From Sphingomonadales bacterium (lineage in GTDB: Bacteria > Pseudomonadota > Alphaproteobacteria > Sphingomonadales > Sphingomonadaceae): DNA of 8,540 bases. The DNA lies in NCBI GenBank assembly GCA_017302775.1, contig JAFLDC010000092.1:1-8540 (forward strand), read 5' to 3'. The position numbers and the translations under genes were made by a program. This document shows, in pieces, positions 7,251-8,540 of the stretch; position 1 is the first letter of the stretch, and each line of letters begins with the position of its first letter. The notes under the pieces were generated by a model. That model was not told the origin of the DNA, did not search any database, and saw only the letters and a program-made list of their open reading frames with translations.

Positions 7251-7278
7251 GCAGGCGACCGCTTGCGCGATCGCCTGC
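7251..7278 (-). terminator. possible Rho-independent terminator after the RHH gene
   Basis: GCAGGCGA (7251-7258) pairs perfectly with TCGCCTGC (7271-7278) around a 12-base loop, 24 bases past the stop of the RHH gene. On the minus strand the stem is followed by TTTGTAT, a short and weak T tract. It would separate the RHH transcript from the downstream 249-aa gene. Confidence 0.45.
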
Positions 7279-7302
7279 CCTTGGTTGCAATAAGGCTGCC
7301 GG

Positions 7303-7656
7303 TCAGACAGGCGCCAAGTCTTCTGCCGGCACAGCCGCCCTTTTGGAAGGCTGTGACAGGACTGGCCGTGCGGCGCTTTTCTTTTCGGCCTTCGGCGATG
7401 CTTTGGTCGCACCACCCGGCCGCACCTTGGGCACGGTTACTTTGACCGTCTCAGCAACCTTTCCGTCGCCGATGCGAAACGCCAGGTCGCGAAGGACGAC
7501 GTCGAGATCGTTGGCCGAACGCCAATCCTCAAGTTTGACGTGGATGGCAGCGCGAATGAGATCGCTTTTTGTCACACTGAGCTCGTGGGCAAGCTTGCGC
7601 AGCTGCATGTCGTCAGACAGCCGCAGGTATGCAGAGCGGAGAACGAGGTCGTCCAT
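7303..7656 (-). CDS. ribbon-helix-helix (CopG/Arc-type) DNA-binding regulator, 117 aa
   Basis: Residues 5-45 fit the RHH fold. A beta strand, LRSAYLRLS, has alternating polar residues (S8, Y10, R12) that would enter the major groove. Helix 1, DDMQLRKLAHEL, turn SVTKS and helix 2, DLIRAAIHVKLEDW, follow the usual LSDE...L..LA...g.skSeLIR.AI wording. Such proteins bind DNA as dimers and commonly repress their own gene. After about residue 80 comes a disordered Lys/Ala/Pro-rich tail (KASPKAEKKSAARP), longer than in minimal RHH proteins, which could add non-specific DNA contact. The ATG at 7656 has an AAAGGAG site 9 bases upstream. The promoter region holds operator copy B, and copy A lies before the next gene, so autoregulation plus control of the 249-aa gene is the natural inference. 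No toxin partner is recognised. Confidence 0.82.
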   Translation of the reverse strand: MDDLVLRSAYLRLSDDMQLRKLAHELSVTKSDLIRAAIHVKLEDWRSANDLDVVLRDLAFRIGDGKVAETVKVTVPKVRPGGATKASPKAEKKSAARPVLSQPSKRAAVPAEDLAPV

Positions 7657-7690
7657 TTTGATATGCTCCTTTCAAGATGACAAATTGCAG

Positions 7691-7710
7691 CATATATATG
7701 TATATATGTT
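7691..7710. promoter_or_regulatory. AT-rich operator copy B
   Basis: The plus strand reads CATATATATGTATATATGTT. Bases 7692-7709 are the exact inverse of copy A. The site lies 35 bases upstream of the RHH gene start, between it and the end of the oxidoreductase gene, where an autoregulatory operator would be expected. It contains overlapping CATATATATG-type dyads, which suits binding of more than one RHH dimer. Confidence 0.6.
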
Positions 7711-7732
7711 GAACGCAATCTCGGAATTTCAA
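7704..7732 (-). promoter_or_regulatory. putative promoter of the RHH regulator gene
   Basis: On the minus strand, TTGAAA (7727-7732) is followed after 17 bases by ACATAT (7704-7709), which lies in operator copy B. An alternative is TTGCGT (7713-7718) with TATATG 16 bases on. Either arrangement puts the operator over the core promoter. Confidence 0.4.
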
Positions 7733-7738
7733 CTGTCC

Positions 7739-8540
7739 TCAACTGATGTAATCGCGCAACACTGCAGTTGCCAACAATCCCAGGCAACCCAGGTTGCTCA
7801 TCCCAGGCCCGTGTGCAAGCACGCCAAGCGCCGGGACATGCAGACCGCGCGGCAAGCCAGTCGCGGGTGCGAGCGAGAGATCGGGAAGGATCGTGTCCGC
7901 GCAGTTCTTGCGAAGATCGTCCGCGCCGTCCGCGAGCAATCTGTTGATCGCAGGATGCGAGACCAGGGCAAGATTGCTCCAGCCATCGAAACCGATCGCG
8001 TTGATAAGATAGTGCGCGACGGCCACCACCGGGGGCTTGTCGCCGTATCGAAAGGTCACATGAAGTTCCTCCTCCACGTCGTCCCACGTGACCGCCTCAC
8101 CCTTACCGCAGATATAATGGACGTTCTCGGCCCGGTCGATCACCACCTTGTTGTGGAGCGAGATCACACCTGAGTCAGTTCGGTCGATCAGTTTTTGGCG
8201 ATGCTCGGGCGTCAGATCCTGCCAGTTTGCCGGATCCGAATACCACCGCCGCTCGGAATATCCGTCACCGCGGGGGAACAGGGTGCCCATCGGACTGAGG
8301 CTCGCTATCGCCACTGCCTGGCGGTCGGCGTGCGCCTGTGCCAGCCATGCCGCGATCGTCCCGGCGGCGCCTCCGTCACCGACAACCATGATTGTACCGG
8401 TTTCCAGGCTCGACAGCGTCTTGCGCTGTGGCCAAAATGACTTGGCGTCAAGAATGCGGCCAGGCGGGATGTCCGTATCGGCGGGGACGGATTTGGGCGT
8501 CCCCGAACCCGTCAACACGATCGCGTCAAAGTTATCAGCT
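7739..8540 (-). CDS. FAD/NAD(P)-binding oxidoreductase, C-terminal part (5' end beyond the window)
   Basis: The frame is open from the right edge to the stop at 7739-7741, giving about 266 residues; the GTG at 8518 is internal, not a real start. The first visible residues, FDAIVLTGSGTPKSVP, match the strand and Gly-rich turn before the second nucleotide site of flavoprotein monooxygenases and reductases. About 37 residues on, TIMVVGDGGAAGTIAAWLAQ is a GxGxxA Rossmann turn for NAD(P)H. Further on are LFPRGDGYSERRWYSDPANW, LINAIGFDGWSNLALV and a closing HGPGMSNLGCLGLLATAVL, typical of a C-terminal FAD-domain return. The layout recalls SidA/IucD-type N-hydroxylases and related FAD-NAD(P)-binding families, but the N-terminal FAD site that would decide this is missing from view. 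The gene lies upstream of, and codirectional with, the RHH gene, with an 82-bp gap holding the RHH promoter. Confidence 0.78.
   Translation of the reverse strand, partial: ADNFDAIVLTGSGTPKSVPADTDIPPGRILDAKSFWPQRKTLSSLETGTIMVVGDGGAAGTIAAWLAQAHADRQAVAIASLSPMGTLFPRGDGYSERRWYSDPANWQDLTPEHRQKLIDRTDSGVISLHNKVVIDRAENVHYICGKGEAVTWDDVEEELHVTFRYGDKPPVVAVAHYLINAIGFDGWSNLALVSHPAINRLLADGADDLRKNCADTILPDLSLAPATGLPRGLHVPALGVLAHGPGMSNLGCLGLLATAVLRDYIS

Noticed and set aside
7121..8173. Plus-strand open frame of about 350 codons
   Set aside because: It runs antisense through the RHH gene and the oxidoreductase gene and across both operators; both minus-strand genes have clear motifs, so this is a shadow frame.
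1..8540. CRISPR arrays, tRNA or rRNA genes, replication origin iterons
   Set aside because: No regularly spaced direct repeats, cloverleaf-like segments or rRNA-like sequence were seen on reading both strands.

Overview
The sequence looks like accessory DNA from an alphaproteobacterium, most likely a sphingomonad. The coding regions are mostly GC-rich. The RHS-repeat remnant at the left has the wording typical of sphingomonad RHS proteins (SENRLASGPGGA, DDHQGS, YDEYGIP), and the small secreted protein beside it is of the DUF4189 type. This placement comes from recognising sequence style, not from a database search.

Layout: (1) 1-513, minus strand, is wreckage: what looks like the C-terminal end of an IS21-type IstB ATPase at the edge, abutting an RHS-repeat gene fragment with an internal deletion and frame change. 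(2) 608-1171, minus, is an intact secreted DUF4189-type protein. (3) 1172-1669 is a divergent intergenic region. (4) 1670-5919, plus, is a two-gene operon: a 1072-residue protein without a named function and, 11 bases further on, a 339-residue protein whose GC-rich, proline-rich head is joined to a low-GC body carrying a pre-toxin-like motif. (5) 5920-6397 is a convergent gap with no gene I can support. (6) 6398-7656, minus, holds an unrecognised 249-residue protein and, upstream of it, a ribbon-helix-helix (RHH) DNA-binding protein. Each has the same 18-bp AT-rich element over its putative promoter. (7) 7739-8540, minus, is the C-terminal part of an FAD/NAD(P)-binding oxidoreductase that runs off the right edge.

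How the genes may work together: the two-gene operon is the best candidate for an undescribed system. The large protein matches, from memory, a widespread but unnamed family defined by an IEN helix entry, a long charged helical segment and a C-terminal W..AF.W...F.F..YFW...VPVRPG block. It carries a low-GC module in its middle and an apparent extra segment near its end. The second protein has the composition break and motif expected of a delivered effector, but no recognised catalytic domain. At the right, the RHH protein is inferred to repress itself and the 249-residue gene through the shared operator. No link between that pair and the operon is visible in the sequence.
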